Program-made: the position numbers and the translations under genes
The notes under the pieces: model-generated
Seen by the model: the letters and a program-made list of their open reading frames with translations, nothing else
The model's database searches: none
Told to the model about the DNA's origin: nothing
Assembly: GCA_030374735.1 (NCBI GenBank)
Contig: JASCIV010000002.1
Coordinates: 1 to 64,000, forward strand
Reading direction: 5' to 3'
Source: Gracilaria caudata
Lineage: Eukaryota; Rhodophyta; Florideophyceae; Gracilariales; Gracilariaceae
Length of the DNA: 64,000 bases
Part shown: piece after piece, positions 29,335 through 39,413 of the stretch
How positions within the stretch are numbered: the stretch's first letter is position 1
Layout: every line of letters begins with the position of its first letter

Positions 29335-30699
29335 TCAACGGCCATAACACAATTTGCAATCCTTCATATGTTCGGATCTCCGATTTTGACCGCACCACAC
29401 CTCCCCTTTACACAAGCAGCAGATACTCCATCCTCGACGGCTTCCGACAACAAACCAAACATCATCAACAAACTCCTTTTCGGTAAGGTCTTTCCTCCCT
29501 TTACTCGTCGACACGCAGGTCTTCAGCTCTTTAATCAGTTCCGCACTGCGTTCCTGCCAATCTTTTCGCTCCACTACGATGTCACCCTCTGCTTCTACGG
29601 CTCTTCGTCTATCGGCTACTGCTTGTAGTCGCAGTTCGCCCTTCTTTGATACAACCTCCGCTTCCATACGTCGTCCAGTGGTGTGAATGGCTTGTTGGTA
29701 TGGGAATTCAGTGATGTATTCCGACCAATTGGCTTCCTGACCTTCGCCGTCAACACATCTGAAGCGAACTTCAAGTTTGTGCATGTCTACGCCGTTCTTC
29801 GAGAGCACTCGACAATGCACGCCCCTATCTACCCATCGAACGCAAAAATTGAGTTTCACAAGTTTCTCATAAAGGGGAATTCGTACGCCAAGCTCATCGG
29901 CAACAATTGCGAAAACAATGTCACTAAAAGATCTGATACAGATACCGAAGCGCTCGTCAAAATCGGTGTAGCTGAGATTGACGATAGCTCGATTTCTCTT
30001 TCCTCCGTTGCCACGAAAGTGCAGCGATCTCGCCGGTTCCATCTGACAGGAAGTGCCCACAACTAAATTGAAGTCAGCTTTGGCACTATGCTCTTGCGCG
30101 AGCTCAAAGTCTGGTTCAGGCAAGACATCATCCCAATCAAGGGCCTTGTCTGTCATAGGTTGACCACACACACAAGTGGTTCCAGTGGGCTTCAAGCCCA
30201 CGGTTTCGGTCTGTGATTCTCGAACAATCTCGCGGCGACAGCCAGCGCACCACTCAACAAAGAGGTTTCCGTGCAGCTCAGATAGGGCTTCTCGAGGGAA
30301 ACCGGAGCGCAAATGTAAACAGTCCACGTTTTGGGAGATTATGTATTGCACGTGAGATGCCCTGTATAGCCCAACAAGGACCATGTGCGTTAGCGTGGGC
30401 ACAGCCCTCTCAAACGTGACATGAGACTGCGCGGGAGTTACAGAGGTTCGCGAACGTTTGGCGCACTTTCGCTGGGTGGTCCAAACGCCATTGGGTCCTC
30501 GAAAGTCATTGATACCTGCGCTGGTGGATATTCCGGCACCGGTATGTACGACGACGTGGGAAGCATTTTTGATACGATGAGCAAGAAGACGAGACTTCTC
30601 CAACACTGCTAGCGGCGGGTCCGGCCGCTCCGGAAGATCTAGCTTGCCCTTGTAGCTGTGCGTAGAGAGCCGATCGGCGTAGCCTTGCGCCGAACTCAT
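29335..30699 (-). CDS. class IV sirtuin (SIRT6/SIRT7-like NAD-dependent deacylase)
   Basis: A 454-aa protein from the ATG at 30697-30699 (upstream frame only via TTG). Sirtuins remove acyl groups from lysines using NAD; SIRT6/7 types act on chromatin and in the nucleolus. Visible motifs in order: NAD-binding HTGAGISTSAGINDFRGPNGVWT (about residues 53-75), SQNVDCLHLRSGFP, catalytic ELHGN, zinc ligands CAGC ... CVCG, then VVGTSCQMEPA (in place of the usual GTSLxVxPA) and NLSYTDFD. The G-I-x-D-F-R-G-P-x-G-V-W-T block is characteristic of SIRT6/7. A long C-terminal extension ends in a Cys/His-rich tail (CCLCKGEVWC ... H-x3-C-x2-C), not part of the classical core. Confidence 0.9.
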   Translation of the reverse strand: MSSAQGYADRLSTHSYKGKLDLPERPDPPLAVLEKSRLLAHRIKNASHVVVHTGAGISTSAGINDFRGPNGVWTTQRKCAKRSRTSVTPAQSHVTFERAVPTLTHMVLVGLYRASHVQYIISQNVDCLHLRSGFPREALSELHGNLFVEWCAGCRREIVRESQTETVGLKPTGTTCVCGQPMTDKALDWDDVLPEPDFELAQEHSAKADFNLVVGTSCQMEPARSLHFRGNGGKRNRAIVNLSYTDFDERFGICIRSFSDIVFAIVADELGVRIPLYEKLVKLNFCVRWVDRGVHCRVLSKNGVDMHKLEVRFRCVDGEGQEANWSEYITEFPYQQAIHTTGRRMEAEVVSKKGELRLQAVADRRRAVEAEGDIVVERKDWQERSAELIKELKTCVSTSKGRKDLTEKEFVDDVWFVVGSRRGWSICCLCKGEVWCGQNRRSEHMKDCKLCYGR

Positions 30700-31402
30700 G
30701 AGCTGCGCGAGTGGCAACGAGGAGGGGCAAGACGTGGCGCGGGAGAGTCACGGCTGGAGTGGGTATTACGTGGAAGCACTTCACAGGGGGGAAAAGTTTA
30801 CTGCACAGCTTCGCGAGATAACCTGATGATAAGGTTAACTGTTTTAAACGGAAAGCACAACAAACGGGCCACGGTGCGTCAGCGCAGTGCGCTGGTGCGC
30901 AGGGGTGCAGCTTTGAAGCTGTTCGTGGATCTCCGCGAGTGTTGCTTCGGCGTGGGGAGGGTTCGCAACCTCAGTATAGAGTCAAGACAAGGCTCCGGAT
31001 AGAATAGACTTGGATGTGACGCTGTGCGACGCCTGAAGGGCCTGCTTCGCAGCATGGCGCAAGGCGACTGAATGAATGAGTGAGGCGGATGCGCGGCAAG
31101 CGCCGTGACGTGGTTTAGGGCAGACGTGCCAACCGCAACGCTGTAATGCGCAACGCATCTTAAATTGACCATTGACGCGCGGCGCGCCGACGTTCGAAGC
31201 GCGAGCTACAACGGGAAACGTCGCCCGGCGTCCGCGAGAGCCGCCGCATTCAAAAAGGTTTCGTACGGCTGCATTGGCCGCAAAAAACCACATACCAAGC
31301 GCAACCTTCGTAGATTCAGCGCGTGCCACCGCTCCTAGGGACACGGCGAAATCGCTTAAACTCTTTGCCCCGCCCCAGAGATGCTGCCACTGGTCGTCCA
31401 CC
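30700..31402. other. divergent intergenic region
   Basis: 703 bases between the sirtuin ATG and the ATG of the 541-aa protein. Open frames here lack ATG starts or are shadows. An out-of-frame ATG at 31381 precedes the downstream start by 22 bases and could act as an overlapping upstream start. Confidence 0.4.
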
Positions 31403-33028
31403 ATGCGCCAGATTTCCGTCCCCTTCTCCGCCGCGTCGCGCCCTGGGGCCACCCCCATCTCCCTGTGCGCCCCCGTCGACGACGAAGCTCGACATCAGTT
31501 CCGCAAGCCTAGCCCCCCCTATGCCGCCGACCCGCTCGCGTGGAAGCACCCCTCCGTTCCGTCATGGGAGTCCGTGCGCCAGCAGATCCTATCGCTCGCG
31601 CGGCTGCAGCTCCTACACGACGCTTCATCCAGACTGCAGGTCGAGAACGACTTCTCCTCCGATGACCTCATGCTCGATTCGCCCAGTGTGCTCTCCTCCA
31701 TATCCGTCCTGAACTCAATGGATGCGAATGCTGCCATTGTCAAAAAGGCGCACGATCTCCTCACCGACGTGCTCGACGACTTCTCCGCTTTGGAAGGCTG
31801 GAGGCCGGAACAGATTGGAGATCACCTTGTGGGTTACCTGCGTGGTGAGAGCAGCCTGGAAAACGTAGAACGCATGGTGCGTCGCGTTCTCATGGGAAAC
31901 CACCATGAGCTGTCAGCGTTGGATAGGGAGCTTGATCGCATTCGCGACGTGATGAGAGCAAGATGGATTCCCACTCAGGTCTCGAACAGAGCGGAGGTGG
32001 ACAAGCTTAAGCAAATGCTATTGGCCAGCGGGACGATCGACCTCGTCCTCGACAACCTTGTACAATCGCAGCTATCGAGAACGTTATCGATACCATCCAG
32101 CCATGCTATCAGCATGATCGCCGCCATGGAATGCGGGTATCGCCCCACCGCAGAGAAGTACTTGCTGGATCTGTACTACGCCATCAAGCCCAATGTTGAG
32201 CGCGGAAGACTGCTCATGACCCCTCTCATACCAACATGGCTTCGCAACGCCATAGCTCCCATCTTTGTGCGGGACAAGGACACTGCTCTAGATGGTTTGT
32301 TGACGGGTGATCGATGGCTTCGTCGAACCGGTGCTGATTGCCGCTCAGCAGATGGTTTCCCAGTGTACGCTTCCCACTCCGAGTCCCGCCCCCCGGGAAG
32401 GATCATCCCCCTCATGCCTTTGGATCACAAAGAGTTCAACGCCGATTCTCACCTGTCAAAGTTTCTTCGCGCACTTTTCAGCGGTCGTGATGGAGGCGCG
32501 TGCAGAACGCTTCACACCCATCTGGCGTATTCTGCACGCACTTGCTGCGTGCCACAGGGGCGCGTTGTAGCTCGCATCTGGGCTCGCGCGTGCTCTAGTT
32601 GGGCGAATCGATATGGTCGCGAACTAGTGGCCAGTATCGAAAAAGTTGTTGGCGTTCGAGCTTTGGCTGCAATATATGCTGGTGGCGGTGGATTCGTGGA
32701 ATTTCGCAACGGATTCTGTGAGCGCATTATTTCTGGTATATTCACCAGAAAGTTTGAGCTTGATACGGCAGGGGGTAGTCTGAGTGGCTACCCTACAATA
32801 GGTGGCTCGTACCGCATTGCAGTGGAGGGAAACCTTGATCGCCGAGATTTGGAAGTACTTTCGACGCTGATTAACGCTGTGGAAAGCAGAGGAGTTGAAA
32901 TTGATCTGAGAGGCGTCAAACGTGTTCCTTTTCTTTATGGTTCAGTTAATTTTATCCTTGAAGGAAAACGGACTGGGGTGTACGAGATGTGGTGTAAACA
33001 AAGGATCAAACTGTCCTTCGCTCAGTAG
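31403..33028 (+). CDS. uncharacterised 541-aa protein
   Basis: The frame is open from 31172 but the first ATG is at 31403, giving 541 aa. The N-terminus is Ser/Pro/Ala-rich and could be an organelle transit peptide. Most of the rest is predicted helical, with acidic and hydrophobic heptads (residues about 85-260), a motif PLIPTWLRNAIAPIFVRDKDTALDGLLTGDRWLRR, and a Gly-rich stretch AIYAGGGGFVEFRNGF. I do not recognise the family. Codons around 32484-32590 read oddly (many Cys and Thr) while another frame there looks more protein-like, so a compensated frameshift or hidden intron is possible. It is followed in the same orientation by the DUF1415 gene. Confidence 0.6.
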   Translation: MRQISVPFSAASRPGATPISLCAPVDDEARHQFRKPSPPYAADPLAWKHPSVPSWESVRQQILSLARLQLLHDASSRLQVENDFSSDDLMLDSPSVLSSISVLNSMDANAAIVKKAHDLLTDVLDDFSALEGWRPEQIGDHLVGYLRGESSLENVERMVRRVLMGNHHELSALDRELDRIRDVMRARWIPTQVSNRAEVDKLKQMLLASGTIDLVLDNLVQSQLSRTLSIPSSHAISMIAAMECGYRPTAEKYLLDLYYAIKPNVERGRLLMTPLIPTWLRNAIAPIFVRDKDTALDGLLTGDRWLRRTGADCRSADGFPVYASHSESRPPGRIIPLMPLDHKEFNADSHLSKFLRALFSGRDGGACRTLHTHLAYSARTCCVPQGRVVARIWARACSSWANRYGRELVASIEKVVGVRALAAIYAGGGGFVEFRNGFCERIISGIFTRKFELDTAGGSLSGYPTIGGSYRIAVEGNLDRRDLEVLSTLINAVESRGVEIDLRGVKRVPFLYGSVNFILEGKRTGVYEMWCKQRIKLSFAQ

Positions 33029-33788
33029 TGAAGTTCGGCATGAGGTGCTTTTCAGTGAAGAGGCTGGCAGGTATTCTGACGATCTGTGGTTCTTTCATGT
33101 GGTGATGAAGCCAGCATCCTAGTAACGAAGTTCTGGTGTAAGAATATGTCGGGTCAAGCTGTTCAGCTCTGTAATAATCCTCGACATGGTGTGAGATGTC
33201 TGCGAACGCTGATTCCGAGCGGCAACGACAGTGAAGTGTGTATGTGATAGAAGAAATGAGCTGCGTAAAAGTTTCGCGGCACCTACCATTTCCGTGCTTG
33301 TACAAGAATGTAAACATAACAGCATATATCACATTCGTGAAGGAATCAAGTAGCAGTAGAGATGAAAAACTGGTATTCCACAACCTCGACAGTGGCAGAT
33401 CCGAGATCTCCTATAATCTGGAAAAGTACGCGAGGCTTCGTTCTCGAAGCTGTAAATGACCATTAAATTTATAGAATTACGAAGGGCGACAGCTAACACC
33501 CTGTGCTGCCCCACTTCGGTTCGTCCGTAATAATCATGCATCTGTGTCTACGAGGGCCGCGGGATGTCTGTACAGAGTATAGTTGCATGATTATTGCATC
33601 CCCATCGTGAGGTTTCCCATAGCCAACTATCCTCGGGTAAATGTCTGAGGTGGCAAGGACAATCGAGTTCGATTTCGTGCGCTTCCTTCGTGACGCGAGA
33701 GTATCCCAAGGGGAGACGTGCACACTCGGGTAGCCGGGCCTACCATACATCGCTGTCTCGGATCCTGTCACAGGAATCATTCCTGTGA
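33029..33788. other. intergenic region, no gene seen
   Basis: 760 bases between two plus-strand genes. Minus-strand open frames here show no domain features. It should contain the 3' UTR of the upstream gene and the promoter of the DUF1415 gene. Confidence 0.4.
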
Positions 33789-34532
33789 ATGATGTCCATC
33801 CCTGAGGCACAGGGTTCTTTGCGGCACTTGGCGTTCTGCCCCTCGACAAACGTCATCCACATCCCGAACGTTGCATTTTATCGTTGCGCACGTTTAAAGC
33901 TGTGCAGAGCAAAGTCGGGGCTTCGTAGAAGACCTCTCGTACAAAGCATGTGTTTCCCAAGCACAGCGTCAACGGAGAGTGAAGAGAAAAATGATAACAT
34001 TGTTTCAACTCGCATAAAGTCATGGGTTACGCAAATAGTGATTGGATTGGGTCTATGTCCCTTTGCTGAACCTGCTATGAAATCAGACACGGTACGGTAT
34101 GTTATATCTCGAGACACACATGAAAGCCTGATACGAAAAGTATTCGCAGATGAAGTTAAGTTGTTGATGCATACGAGTCCGAAGCAAATCAGCACAACTC
34201 TGATCGCAATGCCTGAATATGCACAGAATGACTTTTTGCGTTTTCACGCCCTAACGAGTTTGATTGAAGAAGAAATTTCGGAGGACGATGATCTGGTGGA
34301 TTCCGTCTTGATAGCCGCCTTTCATCCTGATTTTCGCTATGGTGACACATCCGAGTATGAAGCGCTTAACTATGAGAAACGAGCACCATATCCAGTTATA
34401 AATATTCTTCGAACAGAACTACTTGACGAATATATATCACAGGGTAAGACGCAGAACATTCCGAAACACAATAAGCAGGTTCTGGAAAGAATAGGACCAG
34501 AACAACTTAGCAGATTGTATCACCTGGAATAG
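33789..34532 (+). CDS. DUF1415 family protein, probably organelle-targeted
   Basis: A 247-aa protein. The first 60-70 residues are basic and irregular (…RCARLKLCRAKSGLRRRPLV…), suggesting a plastid or mitochondrial presequence. The rest matches the bacterial DUF1415 family: WVTQIVIGLGLCPFAEPAMKSDTVRYVIS at the start of the domain, IAAFHPDFRYGDTSEYEALNYEKRAPYPVINILR in the middle, and a final TQNIPKHNKQVLERIGPEQL. The conserved LCPFA, FHPxF and N-Y-x-x-R-x-P-Y-P signatures are all present. The biochemical role of the family is unknown. The targeting inference is from composition only. Confidence 0.85.
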   Translation: MMSIPEAQGSLRHLAFCPSTNVIHIPNVAFYRCARLKLCRAKSGLRRRPLVQSMCFPSTASTESEEKNDNIVSTRIKSWVTQIVIGLGLCPFAEPAMKSDTVRYVISRDTHESLIRKVFADEVKLLMHTSPKQISTTLIAMPEYAQNDFLRFHALTSLIEEEISEDDDLVDSVLIAAFHPDFRYGDTSEYEALNYEKRAPYPVINILRTELLDEYISQGKTQNIPKHNKQVLERIGPEQLSRLYHLE

Positions 34533-34807
34533 CTAGCAAGTGTCGCAACGAAACACAACCGTGAAGCTTCCGATTTGATACAAGCAACTGGAGCTGTCTT
34601 GAGTCTATCTATGCCACCTCGCACTAAGAACATGTCCGTGAAGGAAAGAATGGAAAAGCTTCTCTGTTTCACTTCGGATTTTGCAGGCATATCTTTTTCG
34701 TGTTTATTGAGATTGCTTTTCAGATACCCTTGCAACTGTACATGCACGTTCATAAACGTCCCTCAGAAAACCAGCTTCGGCAGATGATTGTTCGTGGTGA
34801 CGCCGTG

Positions 34808-37800
34808 CTATAGAATTTTTGGGGCAATGGGTTGCTTACAAACTGGACAATTCATGTGCTGTGACATTTGTTCTCCTCCAATCCACGGAAGTATACAGGG
34901 GTCATGGTACTCATGCCCACACGGAAGCCTTCTTATCTGCTCTCCGACCTCCAATTCTTCTTGACAAATCGCACATATCGTTTTGCCCGTTGGAACAGAG
35001 GGCCCTGTTCCAGTTTTTAGAACTCCAGATGTTGCTGGCGAGTGATGAGCATAGACGGACAACGGCGCAAAAGTTGAGAGAGTTACCTTCATCGCTTGCA
35101 AAAGTAACTGCATAACCTCCGTATGTCCACCTGCCCGCGCAGCTTCGTACGGAGAAGTTCCGGATTTATCACATATCTTCGGGTTCGCGGCTCGCACGGT
35201 CGGGTAATTCCTCAACAAAGCTTCTGTTGCTTCTACAAACCCGTTTGTTGCCGCCTGGAATAACGGGGTCTCATGAGCTTTGTTACAGGAATTGATGTCA
35301 ATCCTGCGATGCAGCAAGAAGCGGATAACGGCTGGATGATCGTTCAACGCAGCTTCGTGAAGAACAGTATCGCCATCTTTGTCCCTGTGATTGATATCAG
35401 CTCCTGCGCTGATTAACAGCCTAAGGGCTCTCACCGTTTTTGACTCTGAGCTCGCAAAGTAGTAGAGTGCTGTGTGTTCACTCTTGTTTTCGAGATTCAC
35501 ATTTGCCCCAGCTCGTATGAGCATTCTCACGGCTTCTAAGTGACCGCGATCACATGCTGTCATAAGCGGGCTACGACCACTCTTGGAGAGAGCGTTGATG
35601 TCCGCTCCTGCTGCAATCAAGGACCGAACACCTTCCGTGCGATGTTCAAAAATGTGTACATGCAAAGGTTGGTCTCCTATGGTATTGAAAGCGTTCGGAG
35701 AAGCTCCGGATTGGACCAAGATATTGACAACGTTTGCAATCCCCATTTTCCTCATATCTGCACAAACATGCAAACAAGTATTTCCCTCAGGAGTTGATAT
35801 TTTCAGATCAGCTCCATGCTCTGTCAAAACTCGTACCCCTTCAACAAAGTGATGCTTTGCGCAATGCAGTAACGGCGTCAGTTTTTCTTCATTCAAAACG
35901 TTCGGGTTGGCTCCTGCTCCGAGAAGTAGTTTCATAGAATGGGCATCTTCCGTTTCGGCAGCGACGTGTAATGCCGTTTCTGATTTTGAGGTTGCGTCTA
36001 GTTCTGCTCCACTCTCGAGAAGTTGTTCAACAAGTTGATGGTACTTCATCTTACAAGCAAAGTGAAGAGGTCGCACACCATCTGGAACAATTTTGTTGGG
36101 GTCAGCTCCAGCCTTGAGAAGGAGGTTCATGCACGTACATAGATCTACTCGATTTCCATTTGCGTGCTCCATTGCCGTCAAGAGTGGAGATAAACCATTT
36201 TCGTCTTCAGTGTTTGGATTAGCACCTGCCTTAAGAAGGTTATCGACGGCGTTCGAAGACAGGTTCCTTGCAGCAATATGAAGAGCCGTTTGTCCTTCGT
36301 CACCGATCACTATGTCGAGATTGCAAGAGTTTTTCACACTTGGGTTTTCTATCAAATAGTTAGCGAAGTTAGCCAATTCTTCAATGGAGTTGGCGGCAAG
36401 AAATCCAAGAACTACAGTGCTATCAGAGTGCGCAATGCTTGGATCACCGCCTGCCCGAAGAATGTTCCAAAACTGTGCCATGTTCCATCGAGACACAGCA
36501 GTATAAACTGGTGTTTCCTTCGCGAGGGAAACGGCGTTGATATCGGCGTTTGCATCCAGAAGAAGGTCGATGCATTCGGAGGATTCCTCGCAAGTCGCTG
36601 CATAATGTAACGGTACAAAGTCGTTGTCATCACGACAACTCGGGTCGGCACCATGAGCGAGCAGGAATTGAAGGGCTTCGGATGCCCCCGTCTCACAGGA
36701 CAGATGAATAGGGTACATACCGAGAACATCGTTACACGGATTGATCTTGGCGCCTCCCTCCTCCATAAGAAGCTGCATCATTTTAGTGTCATTGTTCCTA
36801 GCGGCGATATGCATGGCTGTCATTCCATCATCCCGTACGTCTTCGATCCCTTGCATGTTCTTTGCGGCAGTCAGCAAGAAGTGACAAATGTCGTACTGCT
36901 TGTTCTTGACGGCCAAATGAAGCAAGTTCGATCCAAAGTCGCTGTCAATTCTTCCAGTCTGTATCTGACTGTCATCTTCCCTTCCTGTGAAACGCGCTGT
37001 TATGTTTCCTTGTCTATCACGCTGTACTTCGAAACCAGCTTCAATCATTTCTCGTTCTAGTTGCAGAATGTCCTCTAGAGTGAACATTTCTTCTTCACCT
37101 TCTTCGTTGTCATCGAAATCTTCGCTTCCAATCGAATGACCTTCCCAGAACTCACCAAAACCTAATTGGGATTCTTCATCGGGACGAGCCATATCTGTGG
37201 AATCGTTTCCTTCACCATCGCTTCCCCTTTCGCGACTTTCACCGACTACGGTATCTGGAGTTACAGCGTTGTTTTCCTCTGCCGATGTACCATCTTCAGC
37301 GATGTCCATTTCATCTGCCTCGTAGGTTTCAAAGTCTTCTCGTACTAGATAAGTGTCCAACATTCTTTCTGAAGGCTTCACATCATGCATGACTTCCATG
37401 AGTTTTTGAAGGGCATCCAGTCGACCATATTCAGCAGCCAGGTGCACTGGAAGCTTCCCTCGTGAGTCACATACGAAAGGATCCACACCATACTCAAGCA
37501 GAGTAAGAAAGCAATCCATAGCATCAAAAACGATGGCAATACCGAGCAAGTTGGTGACAATATCCTTTCGTTCACCTTCGATTTGATAGCTGACCGAACA
37601 TCTTGAGTTTGTTTGGCTCTTCGTTCGTAGGAGCATACTCAGCGCATTTTGATCATTATTTCTTACTGCAAGGGAAATAGGAGTGAACCCGTCCTTGTCG
37701 GATGTTTCCCAATCAAAATCCCCAACGGGCGATAACTTGTATGCAGGTGTAAGATATCGATTCTGTTCATCGTTCATGATTAGTTTCAGCATGTCGTCCA

Positions 37801-38074
37801 AAACACCTTGAGATTTTCCATTCATCTGGATTGCAAGGTGCAAAGGGGTGCTTCCAAGAATGTCTTCGGTGTCTGTCCAGAGAAAATCAGTTTCCTTTGA
37901 AGTCTTTGTACTGGCTTCCTTTTCGCCCTCGTTGTCGTCTGGAGTTTTCTTGAACTTGGCAAAGAAAATGCGAGCATCTAATCCTTTGTCGTTGAACGAG
38001 TTAGCCAAACTCTGTGGTGACGACTTTATGACATGCTCTATTCGTGCGAACTCCATTTCTGCGTCATCGCCCAT
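34808..38074 (-). CDS. large ankyrin-repeat protein with C-terminal RING-H2 finger
   Basis: A 1088-aa single-exon protein from the ATG at 38072-38074. Ankyrin repeats start near residue 75 (STPLHLAIQMNG) and resume after an acidic disordered stretch (about 250-340, rich in Glu/Asp). About 15 repeats then run to residue about 990, recognised by repeated TALHIAARN, PLHFACK and GADPN-type turns. The C-terminus is a RING-H2 finger (residues 1034-1079: CAIC, CGHEYHDPC, CPVC), giving C3H2C3 zinc ligands. This architecture points to an E3 ubiquitin ligase with the ankyrin array selecting substrates. The substrate and cell compartment cannot be told from sequence. It converges on the DUF1415 gene (275 bases). 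Confidence 0.88.
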   Translation of the reverse strand: MGDDAEMEFARIEHVIKSSPQSLANSFNDKGLDARIFFAKFKKTPDDNEGEKEASTKTSKETDFLWTDTEDILGSTPLHLAIQMNGKSQGVLDDMLKLIMNDEQNRYLTPAYKLSPVGDFDWETSDKDGFTPISLAVRNNDQNALSMLLRTKSQTNSRCSVSYQIEGERKDIVTNLLGIAIVFDAMDCFLTLLEYGVDPFVCDSRGKLPVHLAAEYGRLDALQKLMEVMHDVKPSERMLDTYLVREDFETYEADEMDIAEDGTSAEENNAVTPDTVVGESRERGSDGEGNDSTDMARPDEESQLGFGEFWEGHSIGSEDFDDNEEGEEEMFTLEDILQLEREMIEAGFEVQRDRQGNITARFTGREDDSQIQTGRIDSDFGSNLLHLAVKNKQYDICHFLLTAAKNMQGIEDVRDDGMTAMHIAARNNDTKMMQLLMEEGGAKINPCNDVLGMYPIHLSCETGASEALQFLLAHGADPSCRDDNDFVPLHYAATCEESSECIDLLLDANADINAVSLAKETPVYTAVSRWNMAQFWNILRAGGDPSIAHSDSTVVLGFLAANSIEELANFANYLIENPSVKNSCNLDIVIGDEGQTALHIAARNLSSNAVDNLLKAGANPNTEDENGLSPLLTAMEHANGNRVDLCTCMNLLLKAGADPNKIVPDGVRPLHFACKMKYHQLVEQLLESGAELDATSKSETALHVAAETEDAHSMKLLLGAGANPNVLNEEKLTPLLHCAKHHFVEGVRVLTEHGADLKISTPEGNTCLHVCADMRKMGIANVVNILVQSGASPNAFNTIGDQPLHVHIFEHRTEGVRSLIAAGADINALSKSGRSPLMTACDRGHLEAVRMLIRAGANVNLENKSEHTALYYFASSESKTVRALRLLISAGADINHRDKDGDTVLHEAALNDHPAVIRFLLHRRIDINSCNKAHETPLFQAATNGFVEATEALLRNYPTVRAANPKICDKSGTSPYEAARAGGHTEVMQLLLQAMKVTLSTFAPLSVYAHHSPATSGVLKTGTGPSVPTGKTICAICQEELEVGEQIRRLPCGHEYHDPCILPWIGGEQMSQHMNCPVCKQPIAPKIL

Positions 38075-39413
38075 GGTTGGAACTCGACGTGTAGTACTAA
38101 TCTTGAGGTGCCAATGCCGTCGATGTTTCGATTTCCTGATTTTCGACCACTGCTTCGACGTTGGTGAAAGAATCTGATTATGAGATAAGGGGGAGCCTAT
38201 TTGAATTTTCCTTGTCCTAACGGAACAAGCGAACGTTGTTAAGCACCGGATTCAGCGTTGGATAAAGTGGCGCGTTCTGGTGTTTAGTGGGGATATTAGC
38301 AACTCGAATGAATTTAGGACTCAATAGGCACGAAAGCGTGGGGTCACGTCATTTCTTTACAATAGTGAGGGTAATTCACGCAGGCTTGTCATATATGCAA
38401 AATTCATCTCAGTTCAGGTCGTGAGAATGCGCTACATGACTGTGGCGTCATCATATTACGCGGCATCCAGCATTTCGCGCTGAGAAAGGGGCCATGTTTG
38501 TGGCATCCGTTGGGACCCGAGCGAATATCCCTGAGCGTCACTTAAGAAAAACAGGCCATAGTGATTAAGAAGTCATGGCCGGAGAAAGTGTTCCCTGAAG
38601 TTTCCCGTGATCTAGAGGATTCACGACTTGTTAACATTTGAAACAGCGATTGTGTGTTCAATTTTGGACGTAAACAAATCTTCTCCAAGAAGTACATGCA
38701 AAATGACGTAAGGAGTCGGGTGGTCACATGCAGCTCCTTGATTTGTACTGGATTCGTATACAGGTTCGGTTATCATAATGTAAAGGGCGAAGACCGTCGA
38801 CACTACCGTAAAATGTTACCCGACCCTTGTCGACAATGTGCGTGAGCACGGGGAGCACCGAGGCATAGCCTGTGCCGGAAATTGCCGCTGCGGCTTACGT
38901 CTGCTCCAAGAATCGTTCAGAAAGCGGAGCGAGGTCATTGTCCAGAAGAGCTCCGCACTGCATACTCCGCTGTAGGTAGAAGAAAATCTTCTAAGGATAA
39001 CACACGTGTCGCCGTAGTAGCGAATGAACATGTGATGTGGTAGGTCTGTTCGCAATGGATAAGGGCCGCACAAGTCGCTGACCTTTTGCGTTTCAAACAG
39101 TTTGACGGGAGAAAGATTAGCCACTGTCCGTGGTACCAAGGGTAAGAATTGATAGTTCGCTACTAACCCTCTCAATGAAGTCTCTATCAGATTACTTGTG
39201 ATGATCATTATGTACGTGAAGTGCTACGGAATTCGCGTCACCGGCATTCCTGAGAACATATGAGCTTGGTTTAAGAAGCCTGGGCATTTTTTCCAGCTCC
39301 GCTTGGTATTCTCTTCGAACTGGTTAGCACGGGGTCTCATCCTTGCAAATGTCATTACAAACAAGCCAAATTTCCTGAGATATCCGAATCGAGAGTAGCC
39401 CAAGAGTGCGACC
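38075..39413. other. divergent intergenic region, no gene seen
   Basis: 1.3 kb between the divergent ankyrin-RING and transporter genes. Open frames are short and without domain features. A minus-strand frame (38816-39208) with a RYYGDT peptide was considered as reverse-transcriptase debris but is too weak. Confidence 0.4.

Noticed and set aside
38816..39208. RYYGDT peptide considered as a reverse-transcriptase active site
   Set aside because: The catalytic second aspartate is absent and the flanking residues do not match Penelope or LINE enzymes.
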